A stretch of DNA of 28,799 nt from JAUZPB01 sp050262615 (GTDB taxonomy: Bacteria; Bacteroidota; Ignavibacteria; Ignavibacteriales; SURF-24), in assembly GCA_050262615.1 (NCBI GenBank), contig JBLNEL010000171.1, positions 1 through 28,799 on the forward strand, written 5' to 3'. Shown in pieces: positions 8,344 to 15,927 of this stretch (its first letter is position 1; every line of letters starts with the position of its first letter). Both the position numbers and the translations under genes were made by a program. The notes under the pieces were generated by a model that had not been told where the DNA came from, made no database searches, and saw only the letters and a list, made by a program, of their open reading frames with translations.

Positions 8344-10305
8344 TCAGTGTGTCTGGTTAAACACCGGTGAGTGAGAATTCCGGTGACTGGAAAGATTCAT
8401 TGATATTTTATTTTCATTTCCGGTATGAAACCTTCCAACCAGGTCCTTAAGATTCAATGTCAGTTTGCCAAGATCTTCGGCTGACCTTGCAATCTGCTGT
8501 ATCCCGGCAGAAGTCTGTTGCGTTACAGTTGTTATGGCTTCAATATTCTTACTGATCTCTTCACTTGAAACTGCCTGCTGTTCACTAGCTTTTGCTACCT
8601 GACTGATTATTTCGTTTACCTTTTCAGTACCCTTTATTATCTCAGAAAGTGCCTCACCGGCATTACGGGCTAAGGCTTTGCCCTCTTCAACTTCTCTTGT
8701 TCCCTGCTCTATTGCTTCTACGGCAATTGAAGTATCGCTTTGAATTTGATTGATCATTATAGATATTTCTTTTGTAGCTTTTGTCGTCTTCTCTGCGAGC
8801 TTTCTTACTTCATCTGCAACAACAGCAAATCCACGGCCCTGCTCACCAGCCCTTGCTGCTTCAATAGCAGCGTTTAATGCTAAAAGGTTTGTCTGGTCTG
8901 CAATATCATCAATCACCTGTATAATTTCACCTATCTGACTGCTGCTCTTACCCAGGTCTTTTACCTTTATAGCTGATTTAATTACAACTTCTGCAATCCT
9001 GTTCATGCCTTCGATTGTTTTGCCTACTGCTTCATCACCCTGCTTTGCCTTCTTGCCGGCTTCACTCGCCGTTGCAGAAGCAACTTCAGCGTTCTTTGTA
9101 TTATCCAGAATTGTTTTTGCCATTTCTTCTACTGATGATGCTATCTCAGATGATTCATGCGCCTGCTCGTTGCTGCCTGCAGCCATTTCCTCTGTGCTGG
9201 CTGAAATCTGACTGCTTGCACTTGCTGTGTCATGCACAGCTTCTGTTACCTTTGTAACCATCAGTCTGAAAGCTTCCACAGTGGAATTAAACCCCTGGAA
9301 CATCCTTCCTATCAGATCATCTTTTTTAACATTAAGCGCAACTGTAAGATCACCCCTTGAGAACCTATCCATTGCTCCGAGCATCTGCTCAACTGAATGG
9401 GAAAGATACTCCTTCTGTGCCTCTGAATCTTTTATTGCCTCTTCAACCTTCTTTTCAACCCCTGCTTTTTCAGCTGCCAGTTTATCAAGACTTTCGTTAA
9501 CACTTTTAACCATCTTGTTCAGAGTTTCAGCTAGTATCCCTGATTCATCAGATGAAGTCACTTCAACTTTGACCGAATAATCACCTTCAGATATCTTTTG
9601 TCCGGCTTCGGCTAAATTGTGCAAAGGCTTTACAATCCGTCCAACTACAAAGAGCGTCAGGAAAAGAAAAGGGATATAAATGATAATACCTGCTATTATA
9701 TTCTCTAAAAGAGAACTCCTGAGATCAGAATATATTTCCGTCATTGGATAATCAGCACCGATTATATATACTTTCCCTTTTTCCGTGGTAAATGTGGCAA
9801 ATGCACTTCTGAGCGTACCCCAGCGGTCGGTATATTCTTCGAAGTACATCCCTTTTTCCTGAAAGGCCTTTAACAATGTCTCTGAAGCTTCTGGATAAGC
9901 CTGATAAAATGGTGAATACGTCTTCTTGCTTAATTCCTCGTCGGTTGCACTAGATGAGGTGATGTAAACTTGTTCGCCTTCCTTGATCATAGTATAAACA
10001 TACTTTAATCCAAGTTTGCTGCTGAGCATACTGAGTTTTTTGATATTATCTAAATGTTCAGTTTCAGAGATGGAAGTCGAATCCACAATTCTGTCATGCA
10101 AAGCATCTCCTGCGGCATAGTATGCACCATAGACTCCGGCAGTAAGCTTTTCATCAATTGATTTCAATATTATTGCCTTATCATTCATATAAGAATAGAA
10201 TGTATAAAAACCTACCATGATCAGCCCGAAGACAGAGACTAAGATCAGGATCTTACTTTTTATCCAGAGACTGCTGAATTTCCTGCGGATATATGAAACA
10301 ATCAT
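8344..10305 (-). CDS. Methyl-accepting chemotaxis protein
   Basis: A 653-residue inner-membrane chemoreceptor that would pass an external signal to CheA/CheW. TM1 is at about residues 17-41 and TM2 at about 202-224. The roughly 160-residue periplasmic sensor between them contains YVYTMIKEGEQVYITSSS and resembles Cache/PAS-like sensor folds. A HAMP domain follows TM2 (VGRIVKPLHNLAEAG, GDYSVKV). A second HAMP-like stretch is near residue 320 (DRFSRGDLTVAL). The signalling hairpin carries the highly conserved tip EAARAGEQGRGFAVVADEV and methylation-helix sequence on both sides. The last 30 residues are non-helical, and no CheR/CheB-tethering NWETF pentapeptide is present. The ligand is unknown. 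A gagggg Shine-Dalgarno supports the start. No che genes are nearby, so this is an orphan receptor here. Confidence 0.94.
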   Translation of the reverse strand: MIVSYIRRKFSSLWIKSKILILVSVFGLIMVGFYTFYSYMNDKAIILKSIDEKLTAGVYGAYYAAGDALHDRIVDSTSISETEHLDNIKKLSMLSSKLGLKYVYTMIKEGEQVYITSSSATDEELSKKTYSPFYQAYPEASETLLKAFQEKGMYFEEYTDRWGTLRSAFATFTTEKGKVYIIGADYPMTEIYSDLRSSLLENIIAGIIIYIPFLFLTLFVVGRIVKPLHNLAEAGQKISEGDYSVKVEVTSSDESGILAETLNKMVKSVNESLDKLAAEKAGVEKKVEEAIKDSEAQKEYLSHSVEQMLGAMDRFSRGDLTVALNVKKDDLIGRMFQGFNSTVEAFRLMVTKVTEAVHDTASASSQISASTEEMAAGSNEQAHESSEIASSVEEMAKTILDNTKNAEVASATASEAGKKAKQGDEAVGKTIEGMNRIAEVVIKSAIKVKDLGKSSSQIGEIIQVIDDIADQTNLLALNAAIEAARAGEQGRGFAVVADEVRKLAEKTTKATKEISIMINQIQSDTSIAVEAIEQGTREVEEGKALARNAGEALSEIIKGTEKVNEIISQVAKASEQQAVSSEEISKNIEAITTVTQQTSAGIQQIARSAEDLGKLTLNLKDLVGRFHTGNENKISMNLSSHRNSHSPVFNQTH

Positions 10306-10340
10306 TAACTTCCCCTCGATTATTTTTTGTGGAGGCCTAA

Positions 10341-10391
10341 TATCCTTATTAAGCCCGTATCCTTATTAAGCCCGTATCCTTATTAAGCCCG
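10341..10391. repeat. Three perfect tandem copies of a 17-base unit
   Basis: The unit tatccttattaagcccg occurs at 10341-10357, 10358-10374 and 10375-10391 with no mismatch and no spacer. It fills most of the 90-base gap between the outer-membrane protein gene and the chemotaxis gene, both on the minus strand. The perfect identity suggests recent expansion by slippage. The unit holds a near-palindrome (cttattaag). Confidence 0.9.
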
Positions 10392-10395
10392 TTTA

Positions 10396-11199
10396 TCAGA
10401 TGCTTAACTTAAATATTAAGTAAGAATTTTTTATATGAGGATTATAAACAAACGAAAGTCCCAGAGGCATTGAATAGTCATTTGTTAACTTCAAATCCTT
10501 TGTCACATTAAAACCAATGTTGGTTAGCTCCATTTTGTCGGTAGAAACGTTATGCCAGATGCTTACACCCTGTGCCGCTCCAAGGAATACACTTACCGGA
10601 GTCTCAGCAATAGAAAATCCGTAACCGGCTTCTACATAAAATGATTTATTATCAACCGGATCATTATGAATATTCTTGCTTATTAAAATTGTAAGCGGAA
10701 ATTCTTCCGGACCTGTAATCGCTAAAGCAGCTTCAACTGTATGTGCACCAAGACCATCACCGCTGAAATCAGAAAATTTTAATGAATCAATATACGGGAA
10801 GTAATAATCAGTAACCGTAGCTGAAACCGCCCCAAGTGGAAGTTCTATAGCATATTTAAGTGAAAAATCATTTTCAGAATACTTGCCCGTAAAAGCATAT
10901 GATCCCCAGATTCCCAGACTTAAGGTTCCTGCCTGTTTAAAGTTCAGATCCAATGACCCAAACGGCTGAATATGCGGAGCTCCGAAAGCACTGCCGTCAA
11001 CAGCCCCGATTTCATTACCGCGCCATACATAACGGCTTACCAGATCAGCTCCCAGATTTAATGAAGCAAAGGATTTTTTGCATTGCTGTGTTTCATCTTC
11101 TGCCTGGTCTTTATCCTGTGCATATATTAAATTCAGACCTGTTAAGCTAAGAGTGGCAAAAAAGCAGTAGAATATTGCTCTTATGAATCTGGCAGACAT
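10396..11199 (-). CDS. Probable outer-membrane beta-barrel protein (TorF-like putative porin)
   Basis: The 267-residue product starts with a clear signal peptide (about residues 1-27, ending LNLIYA before QDKDQ). The mature part reads as alternating amphipathic beta strands and begins ASLNLGADLVSRYVWRGNEIG, a stretch like the start of TorF-family putative porins, whose consensus has a 'SDYVFRG' motif. It ends in a short strand with a terminal hydrophobic residue (YLIFKLSI), compatible with outer-membrane assembly. Repeated GLG, GYGF and LGAAQG turns fit a barrel of about 12 strands. Function and substrate are unknown. The start is backed by aggag in front of the ATG. It lies between the M64 peptidase and the chemotaxis gene. 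The peptidase terminator separates it from the gene upstream, so a promoter should lie within 11200-11400. Confidence 0.6.
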   Translation of the reverse strand: MSARFIRAIFYCFFATLSLTGLNLIYAQDKDQAEDETQQCKKSFASLNLGADLVSRYVWRGNEIGAVDGSAFGAPHIQPFGSLDLNFKQAGTLSLGIWGSYAFTGKYSENDFSLKYAIELPLGAVSATVTDYYFPYIDSLKFSDFSGDGLGAHTVEAALAITGPEEFPLTILISKNIHNDPVDNKSFYVEAGYGFSIAETPVSVFLGAAQGVSIWHNVSTDKMELTNIGFNVTKDLKLTNDYSMPLGLSFVYNPHIKNSYLIFKLSI

Positions 11200-11398
11200 A
11201 AAATTACTCCTATAATAAAAACTTGGATTGTGAGAATCTTAAGCTCAGCAGGCTTTAGCTTAACATGCTTTGGCTTTGATGGCTTATGATTAGTAAAAAA
11301 ATTTAATTCTAAGTTTTATTATCGGAAGGTGCCGGCATATTTAAAGTTTTTTTACTGCTTAAAGGCCGGAATAATAAAAAAAGTAAGTATGGAATAAT
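11200..11398. other. Intergenic region upstream of the outer-membrane protein gene
   Basis: This stretch holds no ORF of note. It has imperfect repeats of a ggcttta/ggctttg-like word (11267-11312) and a 13-base direct repeat ggaataataaaaa at 11368-11380 and 11391-11403. The minus-strand promoter of the beta-barrel gene is expected here but I cannot place it with confidence. Confidence 0.4.
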
Positions 11399-11444
11399 AA
11401 AAATGCCGGTCTGCCTGTAATTCAGGCAATGCAGACCGGCATTT
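11399..11444 (-). terminator. Intrinsic terminator of the M64 peptidase gene
   Basis: A 14-base-pair GC-rich stem (aaatgccggtctgc at 11401-11414 with gcagaccggcattt at 11431-11444) encloses a region that can itself pair (tgcctg/caggca). On the minus strand it is followed by ttttattatt. It lies about 40 bases beyond the peptidase stop codon. Confidence 0.85.
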
Positions 11445-11485
11445 CATTTGAGTAGTCTGTATATTTATTGTCAATATCTTTTAAG

Positions 11486-12961
11486 TTATTCTGTATAATG
11501 CTTTATAACATTCTCAACAGCCTGATTACAAACTGTGCAGAAGGGCTTGTTTCCTTTACTGAACATCAGACAATCTAACTGTGAACGGTATAGCCCTTTT
11601 GATGCATATCCTGCACCTTCAAAGGCCCCGGTTTTTCCCCAGAACTTACTTTTCTGTAGATACTGGTCTTCTTTTTCTGCACTTGTGCGGGAGAGTTCTT
11701 CTGATTCATTCTGAACCTTTGCAACTTCCTCCTCTGGTTTTCCGGCACGCTTCATCTCAGCTATTTTGCTGTTTAACTCCCGGCGTGTCTTCTGGTAAGC
11801 CAAATCCATTTTGTCGTACCCCTCTTTTTCCCAGGGAGTAGGTATATCAATACCAGCACTTGCTAGGCTTTTCCATTTTAAGTCCTTTGAATTTAATAAA
11901 GCCGTAATATTCGGCTCAACCGGCTCCACTCCCTGTGGATAGAATTCATTGTAGGCTACATCGGATGTATAATACTCATCTGCAAGTCCTGCAAATGAAT
12001 GCCCGAACTCATGAAGGAAAAGATATTCATGCCACTGATTGTCTGTAGTAAAGGTGCAGAACAGATTATAAATACCTCCGCCGCCATAACGCTTATGATT
12101 TACCATTATATAAATTGCATCATAGGGAACATGTGCTGCCATATCACGCATTGCCTTATTATCTTCGGTTAAAAGATACCTTTCTGATCCAAGTGAATAA
12201 AATGTTGTATTCAGCACAGTTTTCCTGAACGAGGCATGGTCAGGCTCATCACAGCCGCTTTCTTCAGATGGTTTGAATACTCCATAAATATTAAAATCGC
12301 TTTTGTGTGTCTTGTATGGCTCTTTATTAAAGAATACATTTGTAAATTTTTCCAGATCCTCTCTGAATTTCCCTTCTTCAGAGGCAGTATACCCTTCACC
12401 TAGTATAACAACATCAACCTTTGAATGCGGATCACCGCTTTTTACCTGTTCATATATCTTTACATCTTTATCCTTTGGTTCTTCACGTATTATGGTAAGT
12501 TCAGCTGGATTAATTTCAGTTGAAAAAATTGGATTTAACTCATTCCTTTTATCCCTGAGCTCAACTGTAAACCTGATCTTGTTTTTGGGGTACGGAATTA
12601 TCGCGGATTCATGATAGGTGCGTTTTATGCCTTTTGTTCCATATTCACTTGTTTTATACTCCCCAAAATAACTGTCAAAACCTTTCGAATATATAAGCTT
12701 GCCTGCTGATAAGTCATATATCTTTATATAATATCTGCCATTGTTGAAGTTGTCAATCAGGTTCTTCCTGCTCCCTGCCCAAATACCATATTGGTAGATC
12801 TTATCAATTGTTATAATTTCACTTGAGACTTCCCCGATATGAAAATAATCTATTCTCATAGTCTTATCAATAAAATAGTCATCAAATTTGATCCCATCTT
12901 CTGCAAAGCTCAGCATTGGAAGAATGGATAAGGTTATAAAAACCAAATAAAAACACTTCAT
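11486..12961 (-). CDS. Secreted M64 (IgA-type) metallopeptidase
   Basis: This 491-residue exported zinc protease has a signal peptide (residues 1 to about 20, ending MLSFA). It next has an N-terminal beta-rich domain (about 25-160) of the type found in M64 proteins, then the catalytic domain. The zinc motif is HEFGHSFAGLADEYY, with H317, E318, H321 and a downstream D328, the arrangement typical of family M64. The VVILGEGYTASEEGKF stretch near residue 185 and a C-terminal CLMFSKGNKPFCTVC segment are also characteristic. A charged helical insertion (about 385-435) splits the C-terminal part. The M64 type member cleaves immunoglobulin A, but most environmental members have unknown targets, so IgA cleavage should not be assumed. 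An aaggag Shine-Dalgarno precedes the ATG. The gene is divergent from the first yceI gene and ends at a strong terminator. Confidence 0.92.
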   Translation of the reverse strand: MKCFYLVFITLSILPMLSFAEDGIKFDDYFIDKTMRIDYFHIGEVSSEIITIDKIYQYGIWAGSRKNLIDNFNNGRYYIKIYDLSAGKLIYSKGFDSYFGEYKTSEYGTKGIKRTYHESAIIPYPKNKIRFTVELRDKRNELNPIFSTEINPAELTIIREEPKDKDVKIYEQVKSGDPHSKVDVVILGEGYTASEEGKFREDLEKFTNVFFNKEPYKTHKSDFNIYGVFKPSEESGCDEPDHASFRKTVLNTTFYSLGSERYLLTEDNKAMRDMAAHVPYDAIYIMVNHKRYGGGGIYNLFCTFTTDNQWHEYLFLHEFGHSFAGLADEYYTSDVAYNEFYPQGVEPVEPNITALLNSKDLKWKSLASAGIDIPTPWEKEGYDKMDLAYQKTRRELNSKIAEMKRAGKPEEEVAKVQNESEELSRTSAEKEDQYLQKSKFWGKTGAFEGAGYASKGLYRSQLDCLMFSKGNKPFCTVCNQAVENVIKHYTE

Positions 12962-13065
12962 TTTGACTCCTTTTTGGGAAATGATAATTGCTCTTTACCG
13001 CTTTTGATCAACAAAATTAAACATTTTTCAGCAAATTAAGAATTTTTATAAATGTGGGAACTTTT

Positions 13066-13109
13066 AATGTTATAACATTTGTTTTAATTATAAATAACGG
13101 TATAACATT
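13066..13109. promoter_or_regulatory. Two operator-like palindromic sites upstream of the first yceI gene
   Basis: A perfect 14-base palindrome aatgttataacatt lies at 13066-13079. A second, imperfect copy (aacggtataacatt, 12 of 14 matching) is at 13096-13109. Their centres are 30 bases apart, close to three helical turns, and they precede the yceI start at 13135. This fits a dimeric repressor site in the divergent region between the M64 peptidase and yceI. A MarR-family regulator encoded nearby (15381-15830) is one candidate. Assignment to it is inference; AT-richness makes chance similarity possible. Confidence 0.4.
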
Positions 13110-13134
13110 AAACATTTATAGAAAGGCGCTTAAT

Positions 13135-13710
13135 ATGAACAACACAGTCTTAAATAATACGTCAGCCTCAAATCAGGCAGTAAGTACTTCCTGGACAGTC
13201 GATAAAGCTCACTCGAGAGTTGAATTTTCAGCAAAGCATATGATAATTGCCACTGTAAGAGGACATTTTAATAATTACGATCTTAAGGTAACAACAAATG
13301 GAGATAATTTTGAAGCAGCAGATGTTGAGGTAAGAATTGATACCGCAAGCATTGATACAGGAATGCCGGATAGGGATAATCACCTCAGATCTGATGATTT
13401 CTTCAATGCCGAAGAATTCAGGGAAATTGTTTTTAAGAGCACTTCAATTAAAAAAATTGATAACGAGAGCTATAAACTCTATGGAGATCTGACAATTAGG
13501 GATATTACAAAACCAATAGAACTTGATGTTGAATTTGGAGGAATTGTAGTTGATCCCTGGGGAAATACCAGAGCCGGCTTTAATGTAAAAGGCAGCGTTG
13601 ACCGCTTTGAATATGGCCTTAAGTGGAATGCGCTTATTGAAACAGGCGGAGCTGTTGTTGGAAAAACAATAAAACTTTCTGCTGATATTGAACTGGTAAA
13701 ACAGAAATAA
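13135..13710 (+). CDS. YceI-family protein without signal peptide
   Basis: YceI-family proteins are lipocalin-like beta-barrels; structurally known members bind isoprenoid chains such as polyprenyl or ubiquinone-like lipids. This copy has the typical opening WTVDKAHSRVEFSAKHM, then RGHF, the conserved NHLRSDDFFNAEEF block, DLTIRDITKPIELDVEFGG, and the closing GGAVVGKTIKLSADIEL. The frame is open upstream to a GTG at 13054, but I chose the ATG at 13135: it has a gaaagg Shine-Dalgarno eight bases away and avoids reading through the palindromic sites. That gives 191 residues and a polar N-terminus with no signal peptide, so it is probably cytoplasmic, unlike the next gene. It is followed 64 bases later by an exported paralogue, and the pair looks like a tandem duplication with relocalisation. 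Confidence 0.88.
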   Translation: MNNTVLNNTSASNQAVSTSWTVDKAHSRVEFSAKHMIIATVRGHFNNYDLKVTTNGDNFEAADVEVRIDTASIDTGMPDRDNHLRSDDFFNAEEFREIVFKSTSIKKIDNESYKLYGDLTIRDITKPIELDVEFGGIVVDPWGNTRAGFNVKGSVDRFEYGLKWNALIETGGAVVGKTIKLSADIELVKQK

Positions 13711-13774
13711 GTTAACAGCAGTAAATAATATTTATTTCACTTTACAAAACCTACAATAAAAGTAAGAGGAAAAG

Positions 13775-14434
13775 ATGAGAACCTTAAGATCTGCTATACT
13801 GGCAGTTCTATTTTTAGCCAGTTCCTTATTTGCGCAGCCTGACAGCTGGAGACTTGATCAGGCACATAGCAAAGTACAGTTTACTGTCTCACATATGGTA
13901 ATTTCCGAAGTAACCGGACACTTTAAGAACTTTGATGCAAACGTCACTGGTAATAAAGATGACTTATCCGATGCCAATATTAATTTTACAATAGATGTAA
14001 ATAGCATTGATACTGATAACCAGAAACGCGATGAACACTTGAAGTCAGATGATTTCTTTAACGCTGCTAAATACCCTCAGATTAAATTTAAGGGAAAATC
14101 ATTAAAAAAAATTTCTGGAAATAAATATAAACTCTCAGGCGATTTTACAATACGTGATATAACAAAACCATTGGAACTAGATGTAATCTATGGCGGCACA
14201 GTTAAGGATATGAGCGGAAATCAAAGATCAGGCTTTAAGGTCTCAGGAACAATTAACCGTTTTGATTATAACCTGAAATGGAATAAGCTCCTTGAGACCG
14301 GAAGTGCTGTAGTAGGTAAAGATGTTAATCTTTTGTGTAACGTCGAATTTGTAAAAGATGCTCAGCAGAATGGTGCTAAGCTCAAAGATAATTCACAGAA
14401 AGAAATGAAGCCTCAAAAAGAAGCAAAAAAATAA
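13775..14434 (+). CDS. Exported YceI-family protein
   Basis: A 219-residue periplasmic YceI-family protein. A signal peptide occupies about residues 1-20 (AILAVLFLASSLFA before QPDSW). It is followed by the same lipocalin-like pattern as its neighbour: WRLDQAHSKVQFTVSHM, TGHFKNF, KRDEHLKSDDFFNAAKYPQ, DFTIRDITKPLELDVIYGG and GSAVVGKDVNLLCNVEF. A 25-residue lysine- and glutamine-rich tail after the barrel (ending KPQKEAKK) is an extension not found in the sister copy. The start follows a strong agaggaaaag Shine-Dalgarno. Family members bind isoprenoid or quinone-type lipids; the ligand here is unknown. It probably shares a transcript with the first yceI and possibly the nitroreductase 106 bases downstream. 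Confidence 0.9.
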   Translation: MRTLRSAILAVLFLASSLFAQPDSWRLDQAHSKVQFTVSHMVISEVTGHFKNFDANVTGNKDDLSDANINFTIDVNSIDTDNQKRDEHLKSDDFFNAAKYPQIKFKGKSLKKISGNKYKLSGDFTIRDITKPLELDVIYGGTVKDMSGNQRSGFKVSGTINRFDYNLKWNKLLETGSAVVGKDVNLLCNVEFVKDAQQNGAKLKDNSQKEMKPQKEAKK

Positions 14435-14540
14435 TAGAACTTTATTGAAAGTGATATCAGCGAAATGCCGACTTAATTCAGGCTAAAAAATCACATAACC
14501 AGTTCGAAAAAGAAAAAATTAGAAGAAGAAAGATATTTTC

Positions 14541-15149
14541 ATGATTCATGAGTTGATTTCAAAAAGACATAGTACAAGAGCATATTCTGATAAGATAATT
14601 ACTGAAGAAGAATTAAAAGACCTGTTCGAGGCAGCACGCTGGTCCCCTTCCTCAAGGAATGAACAGCCCTGGCGCTTTATTTATGCAACAAAAGAAGATC
14701 CGGAAGAATATAGTAAAATAGCAGATTTATTAAACGAATACAATAAAATATGGGCACAGAATGCACCATTACTGATACTGGGAATTGTTAAGCTGGATTC
14801 TGATTTTACAAAACAGCTGAACCGTGCTGCTTTCTATGATATGGGAGGAGCTGTAGCGAATCTGACTACCCAGGCTGTATCAATGGGATTAGCTGTTCAT
14901 CAGATGGGCGGGTTCAATCTTCTTAAAGCACGCGAAGTTTTCGAGATACCTGAAAACTTTGAACCTGCTATTGTACTTGCTGTTGGTTCTAAAGGCAATA
15001 TTGAGGATCTACCCGAAAGCCTGAAACAAAGAGAGCTTACTCCACGAAGGAGAAAAGAGCTTTCAGAACTTGTCTTTAAAGAAAAATTCGGTTATCCGGC
15101 AGATAATCTTTCTCAGAAAGAGGTTCAGTACACAATTATTCAAAAATAA
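14541..15149 (+). CDS. Nitroreductase-family FMN oxidoreductase
   Basis: A 202-residue flavoprotein of the nitroreductase fold. These dimeric enzymes use FMN and NAD(P)H to reduce nitro groups, quinones or other electrophiles in the cytoplasm. The N-terminal KRHSTRAYSDK and the RWSPSSRNEQPWRF block hold the FMN-phosphate contacts. GGAVANLTTQAVSMGLAVHQMGGF near residue 112-135 is the conserved helix and flavin-edge region, and AIVLAVGSKG comes later. The C-terminus (ELVF...) is typical. The physiological substrate cannot be deduced. It follows the exported YceI gene by 106 bases and precedes a MarR regulator, a frequent context for stress-inducible nitroreductases. An agaagaagaaag purine-rich stretch serves as a loose ribosome-binding site. 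Confidence 0.9.
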   Translation: MIHELISKRHSTRAYSDKIITEEELKDLFEAARWSPSSRNEQPWRFIYATKEDPEEYSKIADLLNEYNKIWAQNAPLLILGIVKLDSDFTKQLNRAAFYDMGGAVANLTTQAVSMGLAVHQMGGFNLLKAREVFEIPENFEPAIVLAVGSKGNIEDLPESLKQRELTPRRRKELSELVFKEKFGYPADNLSQKEVQYTIIQK

Positions 15150-15167
15150 TATCTCTTTAATTCATAC

Positions 15168-15242
15168 TTTATCCCGGGAGCATATTCTCTCCTGGGATAA
15201 ACTCCGCCCGTGATAAACTGCTGCCTTAAAGCAGCTTTTCTT
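15168..15242 (+). terminator. Hairpin pair downstream of the nitroreductase gene
   Basis: A 13-base-pair hairpin (tttatcccgggag/ctcctgggataaa, 15168-15180 and 15189-15201) lies 18 bases after the nitroreductase stop but has no T-run. A second, shorter hairpin (gctgc/gcagc, 15220-15224 and 15231-15235) is followed by ttttctt. Together they probably end the yceI-nitroreductase transcript before the marR gene. Confidence 0.5.
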
Positions 15243-15380
15243 AGACAGATTTTATCTTCTGAGACAGCTTTTAGCTGAAATCATTTTTTATCCTTTAAAA
15301 ATATTATATATTATCTTACTCCATATTGAATAAACCAATAAAATTCACGCAACTTTTGCACGCAGGAGAAATATTCGGAA

Positions 15381-15830
15381 ATGAAACTGGAAAACGAAAT
15401 ACAACAGAAGGAATTTACAAATCAATACCAGAAGGCTATTATAAATATTATTTTTACAAACAACTGGCTCATGCAGAGACAATCTGCTCTGTTTAAGCCC
15501 TATGATATCACAGCTCAGCAGTATAATATTTTAAGAATACTTCGCGGACAGCACCCTAAGCCCGCAACAATTAAATTATTAAAAGAAAGAATGCTCGATA
15601 AAATGTCAGATGTCTCACGCCTGGTTGAAAAACTAAGACTCAAAGGATTAGTCGACAGATTTATCTGCCCGGTGAATAGAAGAAATGTTGATGTTTCTAT
15701 TACTGATAAAGGACTGGAGATTTTATCCCGAATGGATAAACACCGCAGTGAAATGGAAGATCTGCTTACTGGACTTGATATCGAGGAGATAAAAACATTA
15801 AATGACCTTCTAGATAAGCTACGCCGATAG
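15381..15830 (+). CDS. MarR-family transcriptional regulator
   Basis: A 149-residue winged-helix dimeric regulator. The predicted order is N-terminal dimer helix (residues 8-35), helix-turn-helix (YDITAQQYNILRILRG through DKMSDVSRLVEKLRLKGLVDR), a wing containing the basic NRRNVDVSITDKG, and a C-terminal dimer helix (LTGLDIEEIKTLNDLLDKL). The RLVEKLRLKGLVDR segment is the canonical recognition helix area of MarR proteins. There is no obvious redox-active cysteine pair; the only cysteine is in DRFICPVNRR. It sits between a nitroreductase and two alpha/beta hydrolases, all on the same strand, and may repress one or both groups. Its operator is unknown; palindromes before the first yceI gene are candidates. 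An aggag lies 12 bases before the start. Confidence 0.9.
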   Translation: MKLENEIQQKEFTNQYQKAIINIIFTNNWLMQRQSALFKPYDITAQQYNILRILRGQHPKPATIKLLKERMLDKMSDVSRLVEKLRLKGLVDRFICPVNRRNVDVSITDKGLEILSRMDKHRSEMEDLLTGLDIEEIKTLNDLLDKLRR

Positions 15831-15840
15831 TTTAATATAT

Positions 15841-15876
15841 AAAAGTAGCAACTTATTGAAAGTTAATGCTTACTTT
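15841..15876 (+). terminator. Probable terminator after marR
   Basis: An imperfect hairpin pairs aaaagtagcaact (15841-15853) with agt...tgcttactttt (15861-15876), with small bulges, and ends in a T-run. It starts ten bases after the marR stop codon and would isolate marR from the hydrolase gene. Confidence 0.4.
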
Positions 15877-15927
15877 TTATCCCGCCGTTTCCTAAATTTC
15901 AGCTTAAAATTCCTATAGGAGACAATA

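Noticed and set aside
9227..9580. 117-codon plus-strand ORF
   Set aside because: Antisense shadow of the chemotaxis receptor's coiled-coil coding region; serine/leucine-rich composition is typical of such shadows.
10341..10391. CRISPR-like array
   Set aside because: Repeats are head-to-tail with no spacers and only 17 bases long, and no cas genes are present.
13054..13134. Upstream GTG start extending the first yceI protein by 27 residues
   Set aside because: The extension is not YceI-like, has no ribosome-binding site, and overlaps the palindromic sites; the ATG at 13135 has a good Shine-Dalgarno.
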